Assembly: GCA_017513525.1 (NCBI GenBank) | Contig: JAFXFC010000048.1 | Span: forward strand, 1-64,000 | Source: Clostridia bacterium | Lineage (GTDB): Bacteria > Bacillota > Clostridia > Oscillospirales > Acutalibacteraceae | Direction of reading: 5' to 3' | DNA: 64,000 bases | Shown: piece after piece, positions 6,016-14,110 of the stretch | How positions within the stretch are numbered: position 1 is the first letter of the stretch | Layout: each line of letters starts with the position of its first letter | Notes under the pieces: model-generated | Told to the model about the DNA's origin: nothing | Database searches by the model: none | The model's input: the letters and a program-made list of their open reading frames with translations, nothing else | Made by a program: the position numbers and the translations under genes

Positions 6016-7605
6016 ATGGCAAAAATCATTTCATTTTTACTGTCCGTAATATTCACACTTGACATGTTTTTTATCGGCTTATTCCCCGAAAAACAACTTG
6101 TCATCATCGGGACAGATACCGAAACCGAATACTATATAAACGGTGAAAGTGAAAAACTTCGTTTCGGTGTTATTGGTGAAGGCAATCTGTTTGAGCCTAA
6201 TGATGAAATCAAGGTTGTTGTTGAATGCCTTGATGAAGCCCTTGACGGCACAAAAGCAAAAATCTCTGTTACGAGTGAGGGGACGGGCTTTAATAAGCGA
6301 GGATATGTCAAATTGAATTTTGATGTGCCGTATAACACCTTTGCTTTTTCTTCCGAGAAAAACGGAATTTTTACTGTTGCAATTGAATTGCCTGACAGAA
6401 CAAAACACAGTTTCAACATCGGTGTTCTCCCGCGAAACGAGCAGGCAAGCGATAATTTTTACTACGGTATTCAGCCGTATATAAACCGTGCATATACATG
6501 GGGCGAAGGTTTTCAGCTTCCGAACTATACCGCTGCTGAATCAGTAGACAAAATACTTGATGCTGCACAGTATCTCGGTGTAAATCTTGTGCGTGAGGAC
6601 AGTGTCGGTTGGGGTGCAATGCAAAGTGAGCCTTACGGTGAAGTTAATTTCACCGTGCAGGATTACCTTGTCGGCAAGGTCAATGAACGAGGTATGAAAT
6701 ACAACTGGATTCTCGGCTTCAACGCTGGCAAGTGGTCTGCCGCAGATAAGTATAAAGAGAATTACGATGAATCAATCGGTTGGACTTGCCCTCCCGATGA
6801 AAATATATGGTCGGATTTTTCAAGCAAGGTTGCTGCACATTATGCCGATAATACCGACATTTTATGGGAAATCTGGAACGAGCCTAACTGGTATTTCTTT
6901 GTAGGTACTCCAGAAGAATACTTTTCACTTCTTGAAAACACGGCATCAATAATTAAATCCGAAAATCCGTCAGCCTATGTTTATTCGGGCGGACTTGCAG
7001 TTGCAGAAAAAGAAAGCAACCTTGCTTTCTATCAGAAATCCGCAGAGCTGATGAGAAAAAATCTGCTTGATAATTTCGGTTATCACAACCACGACGGGCT
7101 TGGCAATTACTATGATTATATGAGCAAAACGCTCACCCTTGCGAAATCTGCAGGACTTTGGGGCGGCGGCATCAACAGCGAAAGCGGAGTGGGCGGCGCG
7201 GATGCGGCAACAATCGCCTGCAAAGCACTTTACACCCGTTCAACAGGCGCAAGCGGTTTTGTTTCGTTCTCATTCAGAAAAACAGTCACCCCCGAAAACG
7301 ATATCAACGACTTTGCATTTTTCAACGAATATCTTCAGCCTACCGAAGCCGCAATAACTTACGCAACGGTTATCCGTTTTCTCGGCAATGCGGATTTCGT
7401 TAAGAATGTTTCAAACGAAAAGAATCTTGTGATTGATGAATACAAGGCAAACGGAAATAAAATTGAAGTATATTACAGTCTTGGCGATAAAACAAAAATC
7501 GCTGCACCCGAAGGCGATTACACTGCATATGACATGTATGGTAATGAAATATCTATCGACAGGAATCTGCCCATCAGCAATACACCGATATATGTTGTTT
7601 ATTGA
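6016..7605 (+). CDS. Exported clan GH-A glycoside hydrolase (GH39/GH5-like)
   Basis: A 529-residue protein with a hydrophobic N-terminal segment (about 1-22), probably a signal peptide or anchor. An Ig-like beta region follows to about 140, then a TIM barrel. Clan GH-A active-site strands are visible: WEIWNEPN with Glu289 as likely acid/base, and GGINSESG with Glu389 as likely nucleophile. The closest families by motif are GH39-type beta-xylosidases and GH5-like enzymes, but I cannot assign one. AAAGGAG precedes the ATG. Position and spacing suggest an operon with the GH16 gene and a joint role in extracellular glycan breakdown. Confidence 0.8.
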   Translation: MAKIISFLLSVIFTLDMFFIGLFPEKQLVIIGTDTETEYYINGESEKLRFGVIGEGNLFEPNDEIKVVVECLDEALDGTKAKISVTSEGTGFNKRGYVKLNFDVPYNTFAFSSEKNGIFTVAIELPDRTKHSFNIGVLPRNEQASDNFYYGIQPYINRAYTWGEGFQLPNYTAAESVDKILDAAQYLGVNLVREDSVGWGAMQSEPYGEVNFTVQDYLVGKVNERGMKYNWILGFNAGKWSAADKYKENYDESIGWTCPPDENIWSDFSSKVAAHYADNTDILWEIWNEPNWYFFVGTPEEYFSLLENTASIIKSENPSAYVYSGGLAVAEKESNLAFYQKSAELMRKNLLDNFGYHNHDGLGNYYDYMSKTLTLAKSAGLWGGGINSESGVGGADAATIACKALYTRSTGASGFVSFSFRKTVTPENDINDFAFFNEYLQPTEAAITYATVIRFLGNADFVKNVSNEKNLVIDEYKANGNKIEVYYSLGDKTKIAAPEGDYTAYDMYGNEISIDRNLPISNTPIYVVY

Positions 7606-7635
7606 TGCTACATCATTTTTATGACAATTTTTTAT

Positions 7636-7799
7636 CCATTACGAAGTAATGGCATATCATCAGCCGTCAGGCTGTATATCATCAAGGGCGACATTGTCGC
7701 CCTTGTATCTCATCATACCGTAGGTATGTATTAAAAAGGCTTTCGCAATGATGATATACAACTTCTTACAAAGTTGATGATATACAATGCTCCGCATTG
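7636..7799 (+). repeat. Palindrome array C (TATATCATCA / TGATGATATA linkers)
   Basis: Same linker family as array A, but with the left-end terminator missing; it begins TTTTTTATCCA like the inner edge of A. Words lie at 7636-7652, 7661-7674, 7684-7704, 7714-7728, 7759-7776 and 7785-7799. Left linkers are at 7653-7662, 7675-7684 and 7706-7715; right, reverse-complemented linkers are at 7749-7758 and 7775-7784. The word CAACTTC...GTTG (7759-7776) repeats one in array A (383-400), with one arm mismatched. The stretch 7606-8005 contains no gene. Confidence 0.88.
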
Positions 7800-7801
7800 A
7801 T

Positions 7802-7935
7802 TTTTTTCTTTATAGGAAATTCCTTCCTATAAAGAAAAAAGATTTTATGTCCCTCCGAACGGAAAGCAAGCTTTCCTCGTAGAGGCCTCGCCGAAAACGG
7901 TCGCCTGAGGCTTCGGCGAAGCCGTTTTCTTGTGT
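7802..7935 (+). repeat. Hairpin module, near-identical to an inverted copy at 32788-32927
   Basis: The module has an AT-rich hairpin (TTCTTTATAGGAA with TTCCTATAAAGAA, 7806-7836), then TATGTCCCTCCGAACGG, a GGAAAGC/GCTTTCC hairpin (7861-7876) and a final stem GAAAACGG (7893-7900) with CCGTTTTC (7922-7929). By eye it differs from the reverse complement of 32788-32927 at only a small number of positions. It is joined directly to array C and ends in the promoter of the next gene. Confidence 0.88.
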
Positions 7936-7951
7936 TGACACCCGCCCCCGA

Positions 7952-7979
7952 TTGTAATTTTTTTTCAGTGTGATATAAT
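7952..7979 (+). promoter_or_regulatory. Element-borne promoter for the phosphoesterase operon
   Basis: TTGTAA (7952-7957), 16 bases, then TATAAT (7974-7979) with a TGn extension (7971-7973). The preceding GACACCCGC and ATTGTAATTT are shared with the ends of arrays B and D. Confidence 0.75.
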
Positions 7980-8005
7980 CAAAATACCGGAAGGAGTGTA
8001 AAATT

Positions 8006-9262
8006 ATGGCAAGAGTAAAACACAAAAAAGGAAAAATAGCTTTAATTGTCCTTGCTTTAGTGGCAGTTATTGCAATTGTAATTACAGGTGCTAATGTTTT
8101 ATCAGTTCAAAATCTTCTGAAGTTGGGAAGTTCATACAGCAAGGTTGAAATTGATAATCAACTTGTGCCGGAAAAAGACGAAAACGGCAACTGGTATTTT
8201 ACTGCTGACAGAGATTTTAAGATAATGCAGCTTACGGATATTCACATCGGTGGCGGTTTCATGTCAAAGACTGTGGATGAAAAAGCTCTTAATGCAGTTG
8301 CGGCTATGATTACTAAAGAAAAGCCCGACCTTGTTATTGCAACGGGTGATATAACTTTCCCCGTTCCCTATTCTGCAGGTACATTCAATAACCATAGCGG
8401 CATAAAGGCGTTTGCAAATCTTATGGAAAGCCTTGGTGTTTATTGGGATGTTACCTTTGGTAATCACGATGCTGAGGCATACTCATATTTTGACAGAGAA
8501 ACTGTTGCAGAATTTTATGAAAGCGAAGAATATAAATATTGCTTGTTCCGGGCAGGTCCTGAAGACATTGACGGTTACGGCAACCATACTATTGAAGTGA
8601 AAAACTCAGAGGGTGTCATCACTCAGGCAATAATTTTAATTGACTCTCAGGCTTATATTGAAGATAACATCATTGAAAGCATCAAGGGTACATATGATAA
8701 TATTCATCCCAATCAGGTTGAGTGGTATGAATCTGAAATACTCAGAATGAACGCCGAAAACGAGAAAATCAGTGAAGAAGCAGTGCCCGTTAAATCTCTT
8801 GCTTTCTTCCATATCCCTCTTGTTGAAATGGATGATGCATGGACTGAATTCCGTGAAAACGCCTATAAAGATACAGATGATTTCAAATATGTTGAAGGTA
8901 TAATCGGTGAACTTGGCAGACAGGTTTGCTGTGGCTACGGTGAAGACGATATGTTTGAAAAAATGCTTGAGCTCCAGTCAACAAAGGCAATGTTCAACGG
9001 TCACGACCATGTTAATAATACAACCTTTGAATATAAGGGAATTACTTTCAGCTACGGCTACAGCATTGACTACTTTGCATATTCGGGTATTGATAAGCTC
9101 GGCTCACAGAGAGGCTGTACAATGATTACCTGTAAGCCCGATAGCACATTCACTATCAATAAATACAATTACTATACCGACAGATATGACCTCGAAGGCT
9201 TCACCCGAGAAGAAGTAACAATGCAGTTTGAGGATGTTACTTATCAGGTCATACCTGAATAA
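8006..9262 (+). CDS. Membrane-anchored calcineurin-like metallophosphoesterase
   Basis: A 418-residue protein. Residues 10-30 form one transmembrane segment behind a Lys-rich N-terminus, so the catalytic domain should face outside. Metallophosphoesterase motifs are in order: Asp78-x-His80, Gly114-Asp115, Gly152-Asn-His-Asp155, His269 and Gly332-His-Asp-His335. These bind two metals and hydrolyse phosphomono- or diesters; the substrate is unknown. CCGGAAGGAG stands upstream of the ATG. An MFS transporter starts 41 bases later and a GH127-like gene follows, which suggests uptake and processing of a modified or phosphorylated saccharide. A cousin with a C-terminal membrane segment lies at 17574-18698. 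Confidence 0.87.
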   Translation: MARVKHKKGKIALIVLALVAVIAIVITGANVLSVQNLLKLGSSYSKVEIDNQLVPEKDENGNWYFTADRDFKIMQLTDIHIGGGFMSKTVDEKALNAVAAMITKEKPDLVIATGDITFPVPYSAGTFNNHSGIKAFANLMESLGVYWDVTFGNHDAEAYSYFDRETVAEFYESEEYKYCLFRAGPEDIDGYGNHTIEVKNSEGVITQAIILIDSQAYIEDNIIESIKGTYDNIHPNQVEWYESEILRMNAENEKISEEAVPVKSLAFFHIPLVEMDDAWTEFRENAYKDTDDFKYVEGIIGELGRQVCCGYGEDDMFEKMLELQSTKAMFNGHDHVNNTTFEYKGITFSYGYSIDYFAYSGIDKLGSQRGCTMITCKPDSTFTINKYNYYTDRYDLEGFTREEVTMQFEDVTYQVIPE

Positions 9263-9303
9263 AAATCCTGTATGAAATTTTTGTATAAAAGGAATGATAA
9301 GGT

Positions 9304-10707
9304 ATGGTTAAAGACAAATTAAGTAAAAAGAATTGGTTTATCATATTCCTGTTCTGCTTTATGGGCGGTATAGCTTGGAATACTGAAAATATGTATTTCA
9401 ACACCTTTATCACCAATGAAATATATGCCGATGTGTCACAGGCGGCTATCCTCGGTTCTATGGAAGCAACAACGGCGGTAGCCCGTATGGTAGCTCTTTC
9501 TGCTATTGCGGCGGTGGTTACTACATTTATAATGGGTGCCCTCAGCGATAAGCTGAAAAACCGTAAGATGTTTATTTCCGTTGGTTACATATTATGGGGT
9601 ATTGTTACTGCTATGTTTGGTTTCATTACAAAAGAAAATGTAGCAAACCTTTTTAATCTTACGGATGAAGCAAGAATTCTCGGTACCACGGTGTGGTTTA
9701 TCATTCTTATGGATATTGTCATGACATTTATGGGCTCAACCAGTAACGATGCCGCCTTTCAGGCATGGGTGACAGATATTACCGTACCAAAGCAACGACC
9801 TGTAGTTGAGACTGTGTTATCCGTTGTCGGTACAGTGTCTTCTTTTGCAGTAACCGGAGTGGGCAGCTTTGCTCAGGCAGGTACTATAACTTACAAGGTT
9901 TTCTTTGCTTGTCTCGGATTTACAGTAACCTTGTGCGGTGTACTCGGTCTGTTTCTTATCAAGGATCCTCCCCGCACTGCGCAGATTGAAAGCTCATCAA
10001 ATTATTGGGTGGACCTCTTTTACGGTTTCAGACCGTCAGTTATAAAGAATAATGCAAGGCTCTATATGTCTCTTTTATCGTTCTGCTTTGCAATAATTGC
10101 ATTCCAGGTTTTCTATCCCTATCTTCTTACTTATGTTCAGTATGTCGTTATTCCCGATAACGGCGGTGTAAGCAATATCCTGAAACCCTCTGTAATAATA
10201 ACAGCAGTGGTTGTTGCGGCGTTGCTTCTATTCTGCATTGTAAAGCTTCTCAAGCTCTCGGTTGAGAAAAAAGGCATATGCCTCGTACTGGGTGTTGTTG
10301 TAATGACATTAGGCTTCTTCCTGCTTTCAACAAGCACAAGTATCTTTGTCATTCTCTTAAGCTTGTTGCCCGTTGTGCTTGGCAATGCTCTTGTAAATAT
10401 TCTTTTCAGTGCCGCTGTCAAGGACTTTATTCCCGAGGGCAAGGCAGGTCTTTTCCAAGGTATAAGAATGATATTCACCGTACTTCTTCCTATGGTTATA
10501 GGCCCCGTTATCGGTGATATGGCTTGTCAGAAAGCAGCACAGACTATTATAAATGAAGTCGGTGCAGAGGTGATAGTACCTGCTAAGAATATGTTCCTTT
10601 GGGCGGGTATAGTATGTATATTTGCATTGCCGCCTCTTTATTTCCTCATCAAAAAAGGTTTTGATATTAAAGAGAGTAAAACTACGGAAAATGAAATCAT
10701 TGCCTGA
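9304..10707 (+). CDS. MFS transporter (probable sugar permease)
   Basis: A 467-residue polytopic protein with about twelve hydrophobic segments. The early cytoplasmic loop GALSDKLKNRK matches the conserved G-x-x-x-D-R/K loop between helices 2 and 3 of the major facilitator superfamily. The overall look is closest to SLC45/GPH-like sugar carriers, but substrate residues cannot be read. It lies between a phosphoesterase and a GH127-like enzyme, so import of oligosaccharide products is the likely job. The following gene begins 10 bases after its stop, with the ribosome site spanning this gene's end. Confidence 0.8.
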   Translation: MVKDKLSKKNWFIIFLFCFMGGIAWNTENMYFNTFITNEIYADVSQAAILGSMEATTAVARMVALSAIAAVVTTFIMGALSDKLKNRKMFISVGYILWGIVTAMFGFITKENVANLFNLTDEARILGTTVWFIILMDIVMTFMGSTSNDAAFQAWVTDITVPKQRPVVETVLSVVGTVSSFAVTGVGSFAQAGTITYKVFFACLGFTVTLCGVLGLFLIKDPPRTAQIESSSNYWVDLFYGFRPSVIKNNARLYMSLLSFCFAIIAFQVFYPYLLTYVQYVVIPDNGGVSNILKPSVIITAVVVAALLLFCIVKLLKLSVEKKGICLVLGVVVMTLGFFLLSTSTSIFVILLSLLPVVLGNALVNILFSAAVKDFIPEGKAGLFQGIRMIFTVLLPMVIGPVIGDMACQKAAQTIINEVGAEVIVPAKNMFLWAGIVCIFALPPLYFLIKKGFDIKESKTTENEIIA

Positions 10708-10717
10708 GGTGAAAAAT

Positions 10718-12529
10718 ATGAATAAATGGAGCTTTTACACATCAAAAGAGATAAAGCCTGAGGGTTGGCTTCGCCGTCAGCTGGAAATTCAGGCGGAAGG
10801 ACTCAGCGGTAATCTTCACAAAATTTGGCCCGACATCCGTGACAGCGCATGGATTGGCGGAAATTGTGAGGGGTGGGAAAGAGTGCCTTACTGGCTTGAC
10901 GGTTTTATTCCACTTGCTTATTTGTTGCAGAATGAAGAAATGATTTCCGTTGCAAAGAAATATATTGATGCAATTATTTCAGCTCAAGAGGATGACGGTT
11001 GGATTTGTCCCTGCAAAAAAGAAGAAAGAGTAAAATACGATACTTGGGCTATTCAGCTTATCTGTAAAACTCTCAAGGTTTATTACGATTGTTCAGGGGA
11101 CGAAAGAATTCCCGAGGTTATTTACAGAGTGCTTAAAAACTATTACGAAATGCTTAAAAGCGGAGAAAGCAAGCTGTTTAAATGGGCAAAATTCAGATGG
11201 TTTGAGACCTTTATTTCGCTCAATTTCTTATACGAAAAATATCAGGAAGATTGGATAAAAGACCTTGCAAAAATCATTAAAGCACAGGGTTTTGAGTATA
11301 ATTCTGCCATTAATTCATGGAAGAAGCCGAGTCATATGTGGCTGAGAAAAACCCATATAGTAAACATCGCCATGATGCTTAAAAGTGAGGCTGTTTCTCA
11401 CGATTTGTTGGGTGAAGAATATACGGACAACGCAGAAAAGCTCCGCGAAATTCTCGACCGTTACAACGGCACGGCATTTGAGGGCTTTACAGGGGATGAA
11501 GTGCTTTCAGGTCTTGATCCTACCAGAGGCACTGAATGTTGTGCAGTAGTGGAGCAGATGTATTCCTACGAAGAAATTTTTGCCCATACAGGTGATAACA
11601 AATGGGCAGAACGGCTTGAGGTTCTCGGCTTCAATGCTCTTCCTGCCACGCTCAGTGAGGATATGTGGACTCATCAGTATGTTCAGCAGGTAAATCAGAT
11701 TGCCTGTCAGAAAACGATGATTATGGCTCCGTGGAGTACAAACGGCCCTTATGCACATACATTCGGACTTGAGCCGAATTTCGGTTGCTGTACTGCAAAC
11801 TTCAATCAGGGCTGGCCTAAATTTGCTCTTTCATCATTTATGCATACTGGAAACACAATAATAAATTCTGTTATGTTGCCATCTGTTTTGAATGATAATG
11901 GTGTTACAATCAAACTCGAAACTAACTATCCTTTTGAGAATAAAATGCATTATTACATAGATGCACAAAGGAATTTTGACTTTGTAATCCGCATTCCAAC
12001 CTTTGCAAAAAATCTTAAAGTAAACGGCGAAAATACAGAAGTTAAAGACCTTGATTTCGCAATAAACATTGGTAAAACAGAAATCGAAATAGAGTTTTCT
12101 GCAACACCATTCTTAAAAGAAAGACCAAATAATCTTTATGCCTTGCAAATGGGCTCATTGCTTTTCTCTGTGCCTATTGAATATGAAAAGCAAATGAGAG
12201 AATATACAAAAAAAGGTGTAGAACGCAAATTCCCTTATTGCGATTATCAGTTCATACCAAAAACAGCTTGGAATTATGGCTATTCAAATGCGGATTTTGA
12301 AGTGAGCTTTAATGGTATCAGCGATATTCCGTTTTCACAGAAAAATCCACCGGTAACCATAAAAGCAAATATGGTGGGAATCAACTGGGGACTTAAGTTT
12401 CCGTACAGAAGTGTTGCAAGAAAAACACCGAAATCAAGAGTGCCGAAAACTGGAGTGCAGGAAACAGAGCTTTGCCCATACGGCTGTGCAAGACTTCGAA
12501 TGACAGAAATGCCGCTGCTTGGTAAATAG
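10718..12529 (+). CDS. GH127-like beta-L-arabinofuranosidase family protein
   Basis: A 603-residue cytoplasmic protein without signal peptide, of the DUF1680/GH127-GH146 superfamily. An alpha/alpha barrel is indicated by GNCEGWERVPYWLDGFIPLAY and AQEDDGW. The metal/nucleophile cysteines expected in these enzymes appear as Glu273-Cys274-Cys275 and Cys357-Cys358 in FGCCTAN. Family members release beta-L-arabinofuranose or related sugars; some relatives act on other residues. The ATG at 10718 is chosen because GAGGTG (10706-10711) lies 6 bases upstream; further in-frame starts lie inside the MFS gene. It is third in the phosphoesterase-MFS operon, placing it after import. Array D follows. Confidence 0.82.
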   Translation: MNKWSFYTSKEIKPEGWLRRQLEIQAEGLSGNLHKIWPDIRDSAWIGGNCEGWERVPYWLDGFIPLAYLLQNEEMISVAKKYIDAIISAQEDDGWICPCKKEERVKYDTWAIQLICKTLKVYYDCSGDERIPEVIYRVLKNYYEMLKSGESKLFKWAKFRWFETFISLNFLYEKYQEDWIKDLAKIIKAQGFEYNSAINSWKKPSHMWLRKTHIVNIAMMLKSEAVSHDLLGEEYTDNAEKLREILDRYNGTAFEGFTGDEVLSGLDPTRGTECCAVVEQMYSYEEIFAHTGDNKWAERLEVLGFNALPATLSEDMWTHQYVQQVNQIACQKTMIMAPWSTNGPYAHTFGLEPNFGCCTANFNQGWPKFALSSFMHTGNTIINSVMLPSVLNDNGVTIKLETNYPFENKMHYYIDAQRNFDFVIRIPTFAKNLKVNGENTEVKDLDFAINIGKTEIEIEFSATPFLKERPNNLYALQMGSLLFSVPIEYEKQMREYTKKGVERKFPYCDYQFIPKTAWNYGYSNADFEVSFNGISDIPFSQKNPPVTIKANMVGINWGLKFPYRSVARKTPKSRVPKTGVQETELCPYGCARLRMTEMPLLGK

Positions 12530-12567
12530 AATCGTTGAAATATACAATTTATATGTTAACTATAAGT

Positions 12568-12805
12568 GGTTCTAAAATGAAACGTACTCCCAAAAAGAAA
12601 AGCACTTCGAAAGAAGTGCTTTTCTTTTTGGAAACTAAGTTTGTCTTACGGCAAGTGAAGTTCACTTTGTGAGTGAAGTTGCTTACGCAGTGAAGTTTGC
12701 TTCGCAATTTGTATGGCAAACTTAACTTCACTTTACGCCGAAGGTGTAAAACTTCACTGTGCCCAAAGCACAACTTCACATTCGGCTTTAGCCGAATACT
12801 TCACT
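12568..12805 (+). repeat. Palindrome array D (AGTGAAGTT / AACTTCACT linkers)
   Basis: It begins GGTTCTAAAATGAAACGTAC, like the short element at 1358, then the hairpin 12592-12629. Linkers read AGTGAAGTT in the left half (12654-12662, 12672-12680, 12689-12697). In the right half they are AACTTCACT or close variants (12724-12732, 12750-12758, 12772-12780, 12797-12805). Words include 12697-12707, 12732-12750, 12758-12772 and 12781-12796. TAAGTTTG (12636-12643) is complementary to CAAACTTA (12717-12724) at the flip. The 3-left/4-right layout equals array B, although the linker direction is opposite. No gene lies in 12530-12890. Confidence 0.9.
12592..12629 (+). terminator. Left-end hairpin of array D, GAAA tetraloop
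   Basis: A perfect 17-bp stem, AAAAAGAAAAGCACTTC with GAAGTGCTTTTCTTTTT, closed by GAAA. It is the same stem as 4581-4618, with a different GNRA loop. It would terminate the MFS/GH127 transcript. Confidence 0.78.
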
Positions 12806-12822
12806 GTATACACCCGCTGCGA

Positions 12823-12851
12823 TTGTAATTTTATCTTCAATGTGATATAAT
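12823..12851 (+). promoter_or_regulatory. Element-borne promoter for the GH5-like gene
   Basis: TTGTAA (12823-12828), 17 bases, TATAAT (12846-12851) with a TGn extension (12843-12845). ACACCCGC and GATTGTAATTTT upstream match the array B and array C ends. Confidence 0.75.
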
Positions 12852-12890
12852 AATATCAAGTTGAAATTTATTGTAACGGGAGGATACAGT

Positions 12891-14036
12891 ATGAGCCTCA
12901 GTATGCTGCATTGCGAGGGTGAAAGAATTATCAATGCCGAGGGAAAGCAAGTTTTTTTGCGCGGAACAAATCTCGGCGGATGGTTGCTCGATGAATTATG
13001 GCAGGGATTTTTTAAAGGCGGAAATGCCCAATGGGATATTGTAATCGCGCTTGAAAGTCGTTTCGGTAAAAAGGAAGCCGATCGGCTTATAAAAATCCGC
13101 GAAGATAACTACATCACCGAATATGACCTTGACTATCTTCAGTCGCTGGGATTTACCTGTGTGCGTGTGCCGTTCTGGTACCGTAATTTCCAGACAGATG
13201 ATGTCGGCACTTGGAAACGCAAGGAAAACGGCGAAATTGATTTTTCTCGCCTTGACTGGATTGTTGAGGAATGCGGAAAAAGAGGTATGTATGTCATCCT
13301 TGATATGCACGGTGTGCCGGGACATCAGAGCATCGCTCATCACAGCTGCCGTGTGAATCATTGCAGACTTTATGATGAAACCGAAGAGGGTGCTTATTTT
13401 CGTTCGGTTGCCGGTACTTTGTGGAGCGAAATTGCCTGTCATTTTGCAGGTAACGGAACGGTTGCCGCCTATGACCTGATGAATGAGCCGATGTGCGATT
13501 ACGAAGGCGAGGATAAAGTCAACAGCAAGTATCACGATGTTTATTCTTTGCTTTATGATGCAGTCAGGGCTAAAGATCCCAACCATATCATAACACTTGA
13601 AGCTATATGGACACCTGATGACATACCGCACCCTGAAGAACGCGGATGGGAAAATGTGATGTATCAGTATCACCTTTATGACGATTCGAACGACAGCTTC
13701 AGGGAAGTTACCGAGCATCATGCAAGCAGAAACTTCAATGTGCCGGTTCTTGTCGGTGAATTTTCTCCTTGCCGCGGAACTGCAACATGGGAATACATAT
13801 TGAAGCTTTTTAATGAATGCTCATATAACTGGCAGACATGGACCTACAAAGGACATTGCCCCAATGGAGAAACGAGCCAATGGTTTATGATGGGTTCAGA
13901 TGACGAGGACAATGTTGTTGATATAAATAACGACTCCGCCGCGGAAATTGAACGCAAATGGTCATCTGTCAGAACAGAAATTTGCTGTAAGCCGATGAAT
14001 GACCATGCCTTGCTCTCCCAATATGCAAAATCATAA
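12891..14036 (+). CDS. Cytoplasmic GH5-like glycoside hydrolase (exo-beta-glucanase-like)
   Basis: A 381-residue TIM-barrel enzyme without signal peptide. VFLRGTNLGGWL near the N-terminus is typical of GH5 exo-beta-1,3-glucanase-like proteins. Glu199 in DLMNEP is the likely acid/base and Glu290 in VLVGEFS the likely nucleophile; HGVPG is also conserved. The ATG at 12891 is preferred because GGGAGGA (12878-12884) precedes it by 6 bases. An ATG at 12861 would lie only about 10 bases after the -10 box. A GH78-like gene follows after 74 bases. The pair probably finishes hydrolysis of imported oligosaccharides. Confidence 0.85.
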   Translation: MSLSMLHCEGERIINAEGKQVFLRGTNLGGWLLDELWQGFFKGGNAQWDIVIALESRFGKKEADRLIKIREDNYITEYDLDYLQSLGFTCVRVPFWYRNFQTDDVGTWKRKENGEIDFSRLDWIVEECGKRGMYVILDMHGVPGHQSIAHHSCRVNHCRLYDETEEGAYFRSVAGTLWSEIACHFAGNGTVAAYDLMNEPMCDYEGEDKVNSKYHDVYSLLYDAVRAKDPNHIITLEAIWTPDDIPHPEERGWENVMYQYHLYDDSNDSFREVTEHHASRNFNVPVLVGEFSPCRGTATWEYILKLFNECSYNWQTWTYKGHCPNGETSQWFMMGSDDEDNVVDINNDSAAEIERKWSSVRTEICCKPMNDHALLSQYAKS

Positions 14037-14110
14037 TTTTTATGGATTTATTGTTTTAACAAATTCCAATTTATCAATCAGAACATCAATTATAAAGGAA
14101 ATATAATATT

